Origin: CAVQCX01 sp963775335
GTDB taxonomy: Bacteria; Pseudomonadota; Gammaproteobacteria; Chromatiales; Chromatiaceae
NCBI GenBank assembly: GCA_963775335.1
Contig: CAVZIJ010000002.1
Coordinates: forward strand, 186,001 to 250,000
Direction of reading: 5' to 3'
Length of the DNA stretch: 64,000 nucleotides
This document shows, in pieces, positions 45,892 through 55,636 of this stretch. Under the pieces are notes generated by a model that searched no databases, was not told the DNA's origin, and was given only the letters and a program-made list of their open reading frames with translations. The position numbers and the translations under genes were made by a program. How positions within the stretch are numbered: position 1 is the stretch's first letter; every line of letters begins with the position of its first letter.

Positions 45892-46806
45892 ATGTACACC
45901 GAACCCTCCGAGTCGGCCGCCGGCGGCTGGGTACCCTGGAACAAAGGGGGACTGGTCGGGCCAAAGCCGCCCTTCAAGCTCAAGGAAATCTGGGCAGTCC
46001 GCATCCGGCTCCAGATCGCCAACCGAGCCCGGCAGCTTGCCCTGCTCAACCTGGCCATCGACAGCAAGCTGCGGGGCTGCGATCTGGTTGCCCTGCGCGT
46101 CGAAGACGTTGCCCACGGCGCTCGAGCCGTCGGCCGGGCGACGATCGTCCAGCGCAAGACCGGCCATTCGGTCCGCTTCGAGCTGACAGATCAGACCCGG
46201 GAGTCCATCGAGACCTGGATCGCCAAGGCCGGGCTCGAGCCGGACCAGTTCCCGTGTCCGAGCCGCCGGCCGGGGTCGGAGCACCTATCCACCCGGCAGT
46301 ATTCTCGGATCGTCAAGGGCTGGCCGTCGCTGATTGGGTTGGACCCCCAGGAGTACGGGGCGCACTCCATGCGCAGAGCCAAGGCGACCCTGATCTACCG
46401 CCGGACCCAGAACCTCCGGGCGGTGCAACTTCTACTGGGCCATACGAACCTGGAGAGCACGGTCCGCTACCTGTGCATCGAGGTAGACGACGCCCTGGAG
46501 ATGGCGGAGCAAACGGAGGTCCGAGACTCGGCGGCCGGGAGCAACCGCCGTTTGGTCACTTCCCGGCCAAGCGGAGTCCCTTACCGGATGCCAATATTGC
46601 CGACGCCTGAAGCTGGATCCCGTCTACGATCGAACACCTCCCCACTGCAGGCCATCCTTAGCGCAATGCCGGATTGCGCCCAGAGCCGCCGCGACCGCAG
46701 GGGACCCGTCATAGGCGACCGTCGCACCGGGGCGCAAGTGGGCGGCGCGGTTCCGCGCAACGATTCGCATACGAAATGTTGGCCACGAAACCGGCCCCGC
46801 ATCTGA
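45892..46806 (+). CDS. Stand-alone tyrosine recombinase (integrase family)
   Basis: A 304-residue protein that consists mainly of the catalytic domain of tyrosine recombinases, without the usual N-terminal SAM-like core-binding domain. Catalytic residues are R61 (SKLRGCDL), K89 (IVQRKTGHS), H158 and R161 (GAHSMRRAKA), H184 (LLGHTNLES) and Y193 (TVRYL). The ATG at 45892 has a GGGAGGA site 7 bp upstream. After the family's usual end (ALEMAEQTEV) there are about 95 extra residues of Arg/Pro-rich sequence with a base composition like noncoding DNA, so a lost stop or frameshift is possible. Substrate site unknown. Confidence 0.85.
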   Translation: MYTEPSESAAGGWVPWNKGGLVGPKPPFKLKEIWAVRIRLQIANRARQLALLNLAIDSKLRGCDLVALRVEDVAHGARAVGRATIVQRKTGHSVRFELTDQTRESIETWIAKAGLEPDQFPCPSRRPGSEHLSTRQYSRIVKGWPSLIGLDPQEYGAHSMRRAKATLIYRRTQNLRAVQLLLGHTNLESTVRYLCIEVDDALEMAEQTEVRDSAAGSNRRLVTSRPSGVPYRMPILPTPEAGSRLRSNTSPLQAILSAMPDCAQSRRDRRGPVIGDRRTGAQVGGAVPRNDSHTKCWPRNRPRI

Positions 46807-46857
46807 CGATAAGGGGGCGATCAAGCGTTCAGCGGCGAGACGCGGGCCGCCTTGAGC

Positions 46858-48978
46858 TCACGATTGGATGGGAAACAGAACACTCAGCTCGGCGCCCGGC
46901 TCGCGGTTGGCCACCTCCACGCGCGCATTCATGCTCAGCGCGAGTTGCCGCACCAAGGCAAGGCCGATGCCGGTGCCGACGGTCTCGCGGGTCAGCTCGC
47001 TTCGGGGGCGATAGAAGAGCTGAAAAATCTTCTTCATCTGATCACGGGGTACGCCGGGGCCATAATCGCGCACGCTGATTACGACCTGGTCATCCTGAAG
47101 GCGGCGGGCGCGCACGTCCACGCTGCGGTTCTCGGCCTTGGCGGCGAACTTGATCGCGTTGTCGACCAGGTTGATGAGGATCTGGCTCAAGAGATCCGCG
47201 TCCACGCGAAGGACAGCCTCCGGCGCTGCGCCGTCGCACTCGATATTCAGCCTGAACCCGGCGCGCTCGCACTGGGAGCCGAGCTTGGAGCGCGCATCGT
47301 CGAGCAGCACGGACAGGCGCACCGGCCGCAGGTCCACCCGCAGCTCGTTGCGGGTCATGCGCGCGAGCTGCAGCACGTTGTTGATCAGCCGGGTGAGCCG
47401 CTCGCTCTCGTCGCAGATGTACTCGTAGTAGGCGCGCCGTTTGTCCTCCCCGGCCCAGCCCTCGCGCAGCATCTCCCCGTACATGCGGATCGACGTGAGC
47501 GGGGTCTTGAGCTCGTGGCTCACGGCGGAGACGAAATCCTGCTGCTGTCGGGTGAGCTCGATCTGGCCGGCGGCCAGGCGGTAGAGCAGGTAGAAGCCAC
47601 CGATCAGCACGATGCTCAGTATCGCGGCGAGCCAGCCGATCACCGCCGCACCGGGGCCGGCGGGCAGGCGGTTGACGCTGAAGACCAGCTCCAGGTCGCT
47701 GAGCGGGGCGGCCAGACGGGTCTGGTAGAGCAGCGCACCGCGCAGCTCCTCGGCACTGGCCAGGTAGCGGTCTTCGCGCCCGCCGGCCATCGCCGAGAGC
47801 AGGTCGCCGCGAAAGGCCACCGCCAGATCGCTCATGCGGGCCAGCGCGCTGTCGCGAAACGCCCGCCCGATCGCCTCGTCGAGAAACCGGCGCTGGTCGA
47901 TCAGAGCGCCCTGGATGTAGCGCTGGCCGTCCCGCCAGACCTTGCGGAACAGCACGAGATGACCGCTGTCGAGCAGGCTGAGCTCGAAGGGGTCGATCTC
48001 GCTCTCGAAGGCGGTGACGCGCGGCGCGGCGGGCGCGTCGTCCTTGAGCTTGCCGCCGAGCGCGGCGGCGATCTGGGCCTGGGGTACGGCACTGCGCTCC
48101 CGGCGCATGCTGCGCTTGTCCAGCGCCCCCTGTTTGGCTGCGCGCAGCTGGCGGTCGGCTGGCTCCGCTGCCGCCGACCCATAGGGGGCCTCGAGCTTGA
48201 GGTCCTCTAGACGACCCAGGGCGTTCGCTGCCTGGGCCTTCTGCTCGCTCTGCACGGCGGCGGCCGGGGCCTTCTTGCTTAGCCGGTCGAAGGCGGCCTG
48301 GGCCGGCACCTCTTCGGCGAGCACCGGCCGCGGTGCCTCGGCCTCGCGATAGGCCAGGGCGTCGGACTCGTCGGCGTGCCTGGACGGGGCGCTGGGGGCG
48401 ATGCCCGCGGCGAGCCCGGCGACCCTGCCTTCCTCGCCCACGGTCTTGGGCCGAGGCGCCGGGCGGGCAACTTTGGCCGGGCTCGCCTGCACCAGCTTGT
48501 TGCGAGTGAGTATGCCGCGGATGTGCTCCTGCAAGGCGAGCCGCTCGCTGCGCTCCGCCGGCGCGATGCCATAGGCGCCGGCATCGCCGCCGCTGGCAGG
48601 CAGCAGCGGCGTGCTGAGAACGCCGGAGCTGTCCACCTGGAAGTAGCCGATCAGACCGGGTACCGCGGACTGCACCGGGTAGGCCGAGAGCGGCGAGCGC
48701 TGCAGAAAGTTGGCGGCCGGGTCGCCGGCCACCACCAGAAAGCTGTAGTCAGCGAAGGAGCGGGCCTCCTCGACGTGCATCGCCTCGGCCAGGCGCGTAT
48801 CGATGCGCGTGGCCACCTCCTCGGCGAGCACCCGGTAGCGGTGAAACGCCTCCCACTTGAGCTGCCCGTAGGCGTGGCGGATCAGCACCCCAGTGGGGAT
48901 AGCCAGCGCCAGAAAGAACAGCGCCAGCCACAGTTTCAGACGCCGCTTGTCCAGTCCCGCCAGGGAGCGGTGCGGCAT
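46858..48978 (-). CDS. Sensor histidine kinase with long Ala-rich periplasmic insert
   Basis: A 706-residue kinase. A membrane helix near the N-terminus (LWLALFFLALAIPTGVLI) precedes a large periplasmic part, including about 150 residues (about 165-320) very rich in Ala, Glu, Pro and Arg. A second helix (WLAAILSIVLIGGFYLLY) leads to the kinase core. H488 in VSAVSHELKTPL is the phosphorylated residue; N box NLVDNAIKFA, G1 RDYGPGV, and G2 GTGIGLALV follow. It starts 1 bp after the regulator gene, so regulator and kinase form one operon. With the divergent PspA/VWA operon it looks like an envelope-stress sensor. Confidence 0.9.
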   Translation of the reverse strand: MPHRSLAGLDKRRLKLWLALFFLALAIPTGVLIRHAYGQLKWEAFHRYRVLAEEVATRIDTRLAEAMHVEEARSFADYSFLVVAGDPAANFLQRSPLSAYPVQSAVPGLIGYFQVDSSGVLSTPLLPASGGDAGAYGIAPAERSERLALQEHIRGILTRNKLVQASPAKVARPAPRPKTVGEEGRVAGLAAGIAPSAPSRHADESDALAYREAEAPRPVLAEEVPAQAAFDRLSKKAPAAAVQSEQKAQAANALGRLEDLKLEAPYGSAAAEPADRQLRAAKQGALDKRSMRRERSAVPQAQIAAALGGKLKDDAPAAPRVTAFESEIDPFELSLLDSGHLVLFRKVWRDGQRYIQGALIDQRRFLDEAIGRAFRDSALARMSDLAVAFRGDLLSAMAGGREDRYLASAEELRGALLYQTRLAAPLSDLELVFSVNRLPAGPGAAVIGWLAAILSIVLIGGFYLLYRLAAGQIELTRQQQDFVSAVSHELKTPLTSIRMYGEMLREGWAGEDKRRAYYEYICDESERLTRLINNVLQLARMTRNELRVDLRPVRLSVLLDDARSKLGSQCERAGFRLNIECDGAAPEAVLRVDADLLSQILINLVDNAIKFAAKAENRSVDVRARRLQDDQVVISVRDYGPGVPRDQMKKIFQLFYRPRSELTRETVGTGIGLALVRQLALSMNARVEVANREPGAELSVLFPIQS

Positions 48979-48979
48979 G

Positions 48980-49681
48980 TCAATCGCAGACCAGCCGGTA
49001 GCCAGCCCCGCGCACGGTCAGCAGATGGCGGGGCTCGGCGGGATCGGGCTCGATCTTGCGCCTCAGCTTGGCGATGTGGATGTCCACGGTGCGGGTCTCG
49101 ATGTCCAGCTGCCGGCCATAGCCCCAGACCTTGGCCAGCAGCTCCTCGCGGGGCACCGGGCGAGCGGCGTTGGCCTGGAGATAGCGCAGCACCTCGATCT
49201 CGCGCCGGGTAAAGGCCAGGGACTCGCTGCCGCGCCGCCCGGTGAGGTTGCGGGTATCGATCTCGACTGCGTCCCCCAGCCTGATGTGGGTATCGAGATC
49301 CACGCCCACGCGGGAGCGGCGCAGCACCGCCTGCACCCGCAGCACCAGCTGCGTGACCGAGAAAGGCTTGGCGACATAGTCGTCGGCACCCAGCGACAGC
49401 CCCCGGATGATGTCCTCGTCCTGGCTCTTGGCGGTGAGCATGATGATCGGCTGGTCGCGGTCCCGGGCGCGGATGCGGTTGCAGACCTCGAAGCCGTCCA
49501 TGCCGGGCAGCATGATGTCGAGCAGCACCAGATCGAAGGTGCCGCTCAGGGCCTTGGCGAGGCCTCCCGATCCGTCCGCGACTCCTTCCACCTCGTAGCC
49601 GTGGAAAACGAATACGTCCATGAGTCCGGCGCGAATCGCCGGCTCGTCCTCGACGACCAGGATGCGGATCTTCCTTTGCAT
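48980..49681 (-). CDS. OmpR-family response regulator
   Basis: A 233-residue regulator. The receiver domain has VVEDEPA, phosphoacceptor D55 in LLDIMLPGMDG, and the conserved Lys in DYVAKPF; the winged-helix domain has FTRREIEVLRYL and TRTVDIHIAKLRRKIE, ending RGAGYRLVCD. It is the first gene of an operon with the kinase and is transcribed away from the pspA operon. The shared intergenic region contains GTAAA half-sites suitable for an OmpR-type dimer, so it probably controls both directions. Confidence 0.93.
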   Translation of the reverse strand: MQRKIRILVVEDEPAIRAGLMDVFVFHGYEVEGVADGSGGLAKALSGTFDLVLLDIMLPGMDGFEVCNRIRARDRDQPIIMLTAKSQDEDIIRGLSLGADDYVAKPFSVTQLVLRVQAVLRRSRVGVDLDTHIRLGDAVEIDTRNLTGRRGSESLAFTRREIEVLRYLQANAARPVPREELLAKVWGYGRQLDIETRTVDIHIAKLRRKIEPDPAEPRHLLTVRGAGYRLVCD

Positions 49682-49720
49682 GGCTATTGAGAGACTAACA
49701 ATTCACCCCGCCGGCCACAT

Positions 49721-49760
49721 GTAAATCTTTGGTAAATCCGCGCACCCAGGTTTTACCAAG
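49721..49760. promoter_or_regulatory. CpxR-like box and inverted repeat between regulator and pspA
   Basis: GTAAA-N6-GTAAA at 49721-49736 matches the form GTAAA(N4-8)GTAAA recognised by CpxR. The second half-site is also part of an inverted repeat, TTGGTAAATCC to GGTTTTACCAA, with one mismatch, ending at 49760. It lies 40-79 bp upstream of the regulator start and 79-118 bp upstream of pspA, where a dimeric OmpR-family regulator could control both. The link to the adjacent regulator is inference. Confidence 0.6.
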
Positions 49761-49838
49761 GCCTGTCTACGATCCATCGCCCCTCCTCCCTAAGCTGGAA
49801 TCACAGACCAGCGAAACGACCCACGGGAGGACAACACC

Positions 49839-50375
49839 ATGGCCCTGATCAACCGAGTATCGAGACTGCTGCGTGCAGATCTGCACGCGGTGCTCGATCG
49901 CATCGAAGAGCCCGAGATGCTGCTGCGCCAGGCAGTGCGGGAAATGGAAGAAGAGCTGGCCCAGGACGAGCGCCGTCTCAAGCTGATGACCCACGAGCAT
50001 GCCCAGACCGGCACCCGCATGACCGAGCTGCAGGGGTCGCTGGCCGAGCTGGCGGGCGAGCTCGATATCTGCTTTGCGGCCCGCAAGGAGGATCTCGCCC
50101 GCAGCCTGATCCGGCGGCGGCTGGAGGCCGAGCGCCTACAGGGGCAGCTGCAGCGCCGAGCCCAGCGCAGCGAGAGCGAGATCGCCGGCCTGCGCACCCG
50201 CATCGAGCAGAACCGCGCCCGCCTGGAAGCCATGCGCCAGAAGGCCGAGCTGCTGGCCGAGGAGGACCGCCCGCTACGTCCCGAGGGGCCCTGGGGCGGT
50301 CCGGATCTGACCGTGCGCGAGGAGGACGTGGAGGTCGCCTTTCTCGCCGAAAAGCACCGGAGGGCCGAGCGATGA
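49839..50375 (+). CDS. pspA: PspA/IM30-family protein
   Basis: A 178-residue all-helical protein of the PspA/Vipp1 family: MALINRVSRLLRADLHAVLDRIEEPEMLLRQ at the N-terminus, then long Glu/Arg/Gln coiled coils. It is shorter than typical PspA (about 220 residues). PspA proteins bind stressed inner membrane and form large oligomers that preserve the proton gradient. An ACGGGAGGA ribosome site precedes the ATG. It starts a three-gene operon with the next two genes, the first with an ATGA overlap. Confidence 0.88.
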   Translation: MALINRVSRLLRADLHAVLDRIEEPEMLLRQAVREMEEELAQDERRLKLMTHEHAQTGTRMTELQGSLAELAGELDICFAARKEDLARSLIRRRLEAERLQGQLQRRAQRSESEIAGLRTRIEQNRARLEAMRQKAELLAEEDRPLRPEGPWGGPDLTVREEDVEVAFLAEKHRRAER

Positions 50376-50941
50376 AAAGGCCCAGCTTCTATCAGGGGGT
50401 GGCCTTCGCCCTGGCGGCGAGCCTCGCCGGCGGCGCCCTGCATGCGGCCCTGCCGACGCTGCTGCCCGGCGCCGGCAGCCTGCGCCTGATCATCGCCGGG
50501 GTGGCACTCGCCTATCTGCTCTACCTGCTCGGACGCAGCCCCGAGCGGGTCGGGCGCATCAGCACGGTGCTCGCCTGGGGCCTGGGCGCAATCGCGCTCT
50601 GGCTTGCCGCACCGCCCCTGGGGCTGTACGTGCTCGCCCACCTGCTGATGCTCTGGCTGGCACGCTCGCTGTACTTCCACTCGGGCGTGCTCTCCAGCCT
50701 GACCGATCTCGGCCTGAGCGGACTGGCCCTGTGCGCGGCGCTCTGGGCGCTCATGAGCACCGGCAGCCTGTTCTTTGGCCTCTGGTCCTTCTTCCTGGTC
50801 CAGGCCCTGTTCGTCGCCATCCCCGAAAGCCTGGGCCAGCGGCCGGTCCCGGCACAGCACTCGCCGGGCGCCAACGACCCGTTCGAGCACGCGCACCGCG
50901 CCGCCGAGGCGGCCCTGCGCAGGCTTTCTTCCCTGCGTTAG
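50372..50941 (+). CDS. Small inner-membrane protein, PspA operon partner
   Basis: A 189-residue protein with about five to six membrane helices (starting YQGVAFALAASLAGGALHA, later LIIAGVALAYLLYLLG). No named domain. Its ATG overlaps the pspA stop as ATGA, so the two are translationally coupled and the protein probably works with PspA at the membrane. The C-terminal 35 residues are polar. The role could be the membrane anchor or partner that Psp systems need, but this is inference from position. Confidence 0.82.
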   Translation: MKRPSFYQGVAFALAASLAGGALHAALPTLLPGAGSLRLIIAGVALAYLLYLLGRSPERVGRISTVLAWGLGAIALWLAAPPLGLYVLAHLLMLWLARSLYFHSGVLSSLTDLGLSGLALCAALWALMSTGSLFFGLWSFFLVQALFVAIPESLGQRPVPAQHSPGANDPFEHAHRAAEAALRRLSSLR

Positions 50942-50960
50942 ACATTGAGGAGCCATCACC

Positions 50961-52178
50961 ATGAAAACCCGTATCGCAGCCATCGCCTTGCTGCTCGCCA
51001 CCGCCGCCGCGGTGGCCTATTACCCCGCCCACTCCGGGCGTGTAGCACTCACTGCGCCGCCGGACCCGCAGCCCGGCCAGCTGCCACCGATCGCACCCGG
51101 CGACAACCAACGTCCGCGCGTCGAGGTGGTGTTCGCCCTGGACACCACCGGCAGCATGAGCGGACTCATCCAGGCGGCCAAGGAGAAGATCTGGTCCATC
51201 GCCTCGACCATGGCCTCGGCCCAGCCGGCGCCGGAGATCCGCATGGGCCTGGTGGCCTATCGCGACCGCGGGGACGCCTATGTCACCCAACGGGTCGAGC
51301 TCTCCTCCGACCTGGACTCCGTGTATGCGAAGCTCATGGACTTCGCGGCCCAGGGCGGGGGCGACGAACCGGAGAGCGTCAACCAGGCGCTCTACGAGGC
51401 CGTCCACGACATGGCCTGGAGCCAGGACCCCAAGACCTACAAGGTGGTGTTCCTGGTGGGAGACGCCCCGCCGCACATGGACTACCCGAACGACGTGAAA
51501 TTCCCCAAGACCCTGGAGGAAGCCTCCCGGCGCGGCATCGTGGTAAACACCGTACAGTGCGGCACCCTGGGCAGCACCACTCCGGCGTGGCAGCGCATCG
51601 CCCAGCTCGGCCAGGGCCGCTACTTCCAGGTCGACCAGGCGGGCAGCGCGGTGGCCGTGGCCACCCCGTTCGATGCCAAGCTCGCCAAGCTCTCCGCCGA
51701 CCTGGACGACACCCGGATGTACTATGGAAGCAAGGACGAGAAGGCCAAGCAACAGGCCAAGATCGCGGCCACCGACAAGCTGCACGCCGCTGCCTCGATC
51801 GCGGCCCAGGCCCGGCGCGCCACCTTCAACGCCTCGGCGAGCGGTGGGAAAAACCTGCTGGGCGACAGCGAGCTGGTGGATGACGTCTCCAGCGGCCGGG
51901 TCGATCTCGGCAAAGTCGAGCGTGACGAGCTGCCCGCACCCATGCAGGCCATGGCACCGGCGGCGCAGGCGGAGATGATCAAGAAGACCGCCGAGCGGCG
52001 CAATGAGCTCAAGGCCCAGATCGGCGAGCTGGCCCGCCAGCGCGAGGCGTACCTCAAGGACGAGGTGGCAAAGACTAAAGGGGCCGAGGAAACGCTCGAC
52101 GGCAAGATCTATCGGGCGGTCAAGGCCCAGGGCGCGAGCCACGGTCTGCGGTATGAGGCCAACTCTCCGAGCTACTGA
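50961..52178 (+). CDS. Exported von Willebrand factor A domain protein
   Basis: A 405-residue protein with a signal peptide or N-terminal anchor (IAAIALLLATAAAVAYY). The VWA domain holds a full MIDAS: FALDTTGSMSG (D61-S65), then AYRDRGDAY, a Gly-rich GGGDEPESV, and VFLVGDAPPH. The C-terminal third is helical and charged. It lies 19 bp after the membrane gene in the pspA operon, with GAGGAG before the ATG. The MIDAS suggests metal-dependent protein binding in the periplasm. A perfect hairpin follows the stop. Confidence 0.88.
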   Translation: MKTRIAAIALLLATAAAVAYYPAHSGRVALTAPPDPQPGQLPPIAPGDNQRPRVEVVFALDTTGSMSGLIQAAKEKIWSIASTMASAQPAPEIRMGLVAYRDRGDAYVTQRVELSSDLDSVYAKLMDFAAQGGGDEPESVNQALYEAVHDMAWSQDPKTYKVVFLVGDAPPHMDYPNDVKFPKTLEEASRRGIVVNTVQCGTLGSTTPAWQRIAQLGQGRYFQVDQAGSAVAVATPFDAKLAKLSADLDDTRMYYGSKDEKAKQQAKIAATDKLHAAASIAAQARRATFNASASGGKNLLGDSELVDDVSSGRVDLGKVERDELPAPMQAMAPAAQAEMIKKTAERRNELKAQIGELARQREAYLKDEVAKTKGAEETLDGKIYRAVKAQGASHGLRYEANSPSY

Positions 52179-52759
52179 TCCGGCGTGCGAGCGGCAGACC
52201 CGGCCTCAGGGCCGGGTCTCGCCGCCAGCCGCAGCCACAGCTGGGCGTCGAAGGGTACTCGCAATCCCGGCGGCGCTGCACCGCGCACCAGCTCTCCCGC
52301 CTCACCGACCAGCACCTTCTCGACCGCGACCAACGTCACTGCGTAACCCGTGCCGAAGAACGGCGCTGCCAGACGCTGGATCATCAGCGGCGCGGACAAC
52401 GTCGAAGCGACCCAGCCGTTGAGGTCGCCGGTGCGCAGCCGCCCGCGGCGCGCATCCCAGCGCCGGTCGGCAAGCGCCGCACGGACCAGATATTCGGAGA
52501 CCCAAGGGAAGTCCACCGCACGCCCGAGAGAAAGGCTCTTGAGCAGCGGCTCTTCCGCGGGTCTGTTCCGCAGCCAGCTGGCCAACACCTCGCGGTAGCT
52601 GACCTCGCTGACCGGGCAGTGCTTGAACGCGTCGGTGTGCACCCGAAACGATGCGCTCTGCCAGCCGGGATGCTCCTGCACATGGGGCGCACAGGCTTCG
52701 CCCGCCCAGGCCGGTCGGCCCAGCAAGACCAAGAGCCCGATCAGCACAACCTTGGGCAT
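52172..52759 (-). CDS. Exported hypothetical protein, 195 aa
   Basis: A signal-peptide protein (VVLIGLLVLLGRPAWAG) with no named domain. The mature part has conserved-looking blocks: CPVSEVSYREVLASWL, YLVRAALADRRWDARRGRL and TGYAVTLVAVEKVLVGEAGELV. The 3' end overlaps the convergent VWA gene by 7 bp, and its last codons include the hairpin that probably terminates that operon. Coding potential looks normal. Periplasmic location is inferred. Confidence 0.68.
   Translation of the reverse strand: MPKVVLIGLLVLLGRPAWAGEACAPHVQEHPGWQSASFRVHTDAFKHCPVSEVSYREVLASWLRNRPAEEPLLKSLSLGRAVDFPWVSEYLVRAALADRRWDARRGRLRTGDLNGWVASTLSAPLMIQRLAAPFFGTGYAVTLVAVEKVLVGEAGELVRGAAPPGLRVPFDAQLWLRLAARPGPEAGSAARTPDQ
52196..52219 (+). 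terminator. Perfect hairpin after the VWA gene
   Basis: Ten-base perfect stem AGACCCGGCC / GGCCGGGTCT around a TCAG loop, 18 bp past the VWA stop. It sits inside the last codons of the convergent gene at 52172. No clear T-run on the plus strand, so it may act as a weak or factor-assisted terminator. Confidence 0.45.
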
Positions 52760-52888
52760 GATCAGGCGGGCATCGCGAGCAAAGGGCGAAGACGGCCCAT
52801 GATCGATGAATGAGCCGATCCCCCTTCGCCCCCCGGCATGCAGCAGAAACGCTCTTTCGGCAGACTGGCAGGGTGCACCAACGGCGGC

Positions 52889-53824
52889 TCAATCCCGGGA
52901 CAGGGCCGTCGCCGACACCAGAACGCCATCGCGATCCGCGTAAACGAAATGTCCCGGATTGAAGGTCACCCCGCCGAAGTGGACGGGAATGTCGCGCTCC
53001 CCTACCCCGCGTTTCACGCTCTTTCGCGGATGGGTCGCCATGGCCTTGACCCCGATCGGCGTCCGCGCAATAGCCTCTCTGTCACGGATGCAGCCGTAGA
53101 CCAGGATGCCGGCCCAGCCGTTGCGCGCTGCGAGTATCGCCAGCCGCTCTCCCAACAGCGCGCAGCGCAGGGAACCGCCCCCGTCGATGACCAGCACCTG
53201 TCCCGCCCCCGGTTCCTGCAGAACCGCGCCCACCAGGGAGTTGTCCTCGCAACACTTGACGGTAGCGATGGCTCCCCAAAAGGCGCTGACGCCTCCGAAG
53301 TCATAGAGCATGGGCACCAGGATCTGCGCCCGGTCGTCGAGGGCATCGCTGAGATCGGCGGTGTGGTAATCCATGGACTGTTCCGTCCGATTACAGTAAC
53401 TCAGATGGTAGCAGAGGGTCTCGGGATGCTGCGGCTGCCGAAGCGCGCGCATTGGCGCCAACGCAGGCCCGGGCAATAGATGCAAGTGAAGACGCTCGTC
53501 TGCCCCCGAAAGCTCGGCAAAGCGGCGGCGGAGCCCGGCCGAGGCCACGCCTTCCGGCACGAGGGCGAGCACCAGGCGAAAGCGGTTGAATCCCTCTCGA
53601 TCGCGCGCCACTCGACCCTCGTCAATCCAACCCGGGAGTGCGGCGTCGACGGCAAGCCAATCGGTCGGCCAACGCACGTGGATCAGCAGCCGGCCGCCGA
53701 CACGGAGCTCCAGCGTACGCACGCCGCCGCGCCAGCGAGCATCGATGTCGTCGAAAACCTCTTCCGGGCAGGTGCAGCCCAGCAGGTCCCGGACAAGATG
53801 CCTGACAGCGGATATGCATTCCAT
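52889..53824 (-). CDS. RraA-family protein fused to an extra N-terminal domain
   Basis: One 311-residue frame. The last 161 residues (from MDYHTADLSD, 53374) are a full RraA/HMG aldolase-like fold: TADLSDALDD, GGGSLRCALLGERLA, WAGILVYGCIRD, and VNF-like GVTFNPGHFVYADRDG. The first about 150 residues are unlike RraA: VRDLLGCTCPEEVFDDI, a Cys-rich start, then LPGPALAPMRALRQ. That part recalls small conserved proteins with a GCxCPEEVF motif. No stop separates them, and the RraA ATG has only a weak ribosome site, so I call a fusion. RraA binds RNase E and inhibits mRNA decay in E. coli; other members are aldolases. Confidence 0.78.
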   Translation of the reverse strand: MECISAVRHLVRDLLGCTCPEEVFDDIDARWRGGVRTLELRVGGRLLIHVRWPTDWLAVDAALPGWIDEGRVARDREGFNRFRLVLALVPEGVASAGLRRRFAELSGADERLHLHLLPGPALAPMRALRQPQHPETLCYHLSYCNRTEQSMDYHTADLSDALDDRAQILVPMLYDFGGVSAFWGAIATVKCCEDNSLVGAVLQEPGAGQVLVIDGGGSLRCALLGERLAILAARNGWAGILVYGCIRDREAIARTPIGVKAMATHPRKSVKRGVGERDIPVHFGGVTFNPGHFVYADRDGVLVSATALSRD

Positions 53825-53899
53825 AACCCTCTCCGGCTGAAACGCCGGATTGGACTGTGAAATAATGCTTCGCTTTCCGCAACCCTCGTCGAGAGCCCC

Positions 53900-55567
<1,668 letters not shown>

Positions 55568-55583
55568 AGGCTCGAGGCCGCAC

Positions 55584-55605
55584 GCCGCCCCGCACGCGGG
55601 GCGGC
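55584..55605. terminator. GC hairpin between ettA and the PDZ gene
   Basis: Nine-base stem GCCGCCCCG / CGGGGCGGC with a CACG loop, between two convergent genes. No T-run follows on either side, so it is a weak bidirectional terminator candidate. Confidence 0.4.
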
Positions 55606-55636
55606 CTCAATCCATAGCAACTGGGTATAGCCCGGA

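Noticed and set aside
46852..48210. Plus-strand open frame of 452 codons
   Set aside because: Antisense to the histidine kinase core, which is unambiguous.
50751..52142. Minus-strand open frame of 463 codons
   Set aside because: Antisense to the VWA gene with its intact MIDAS motif.
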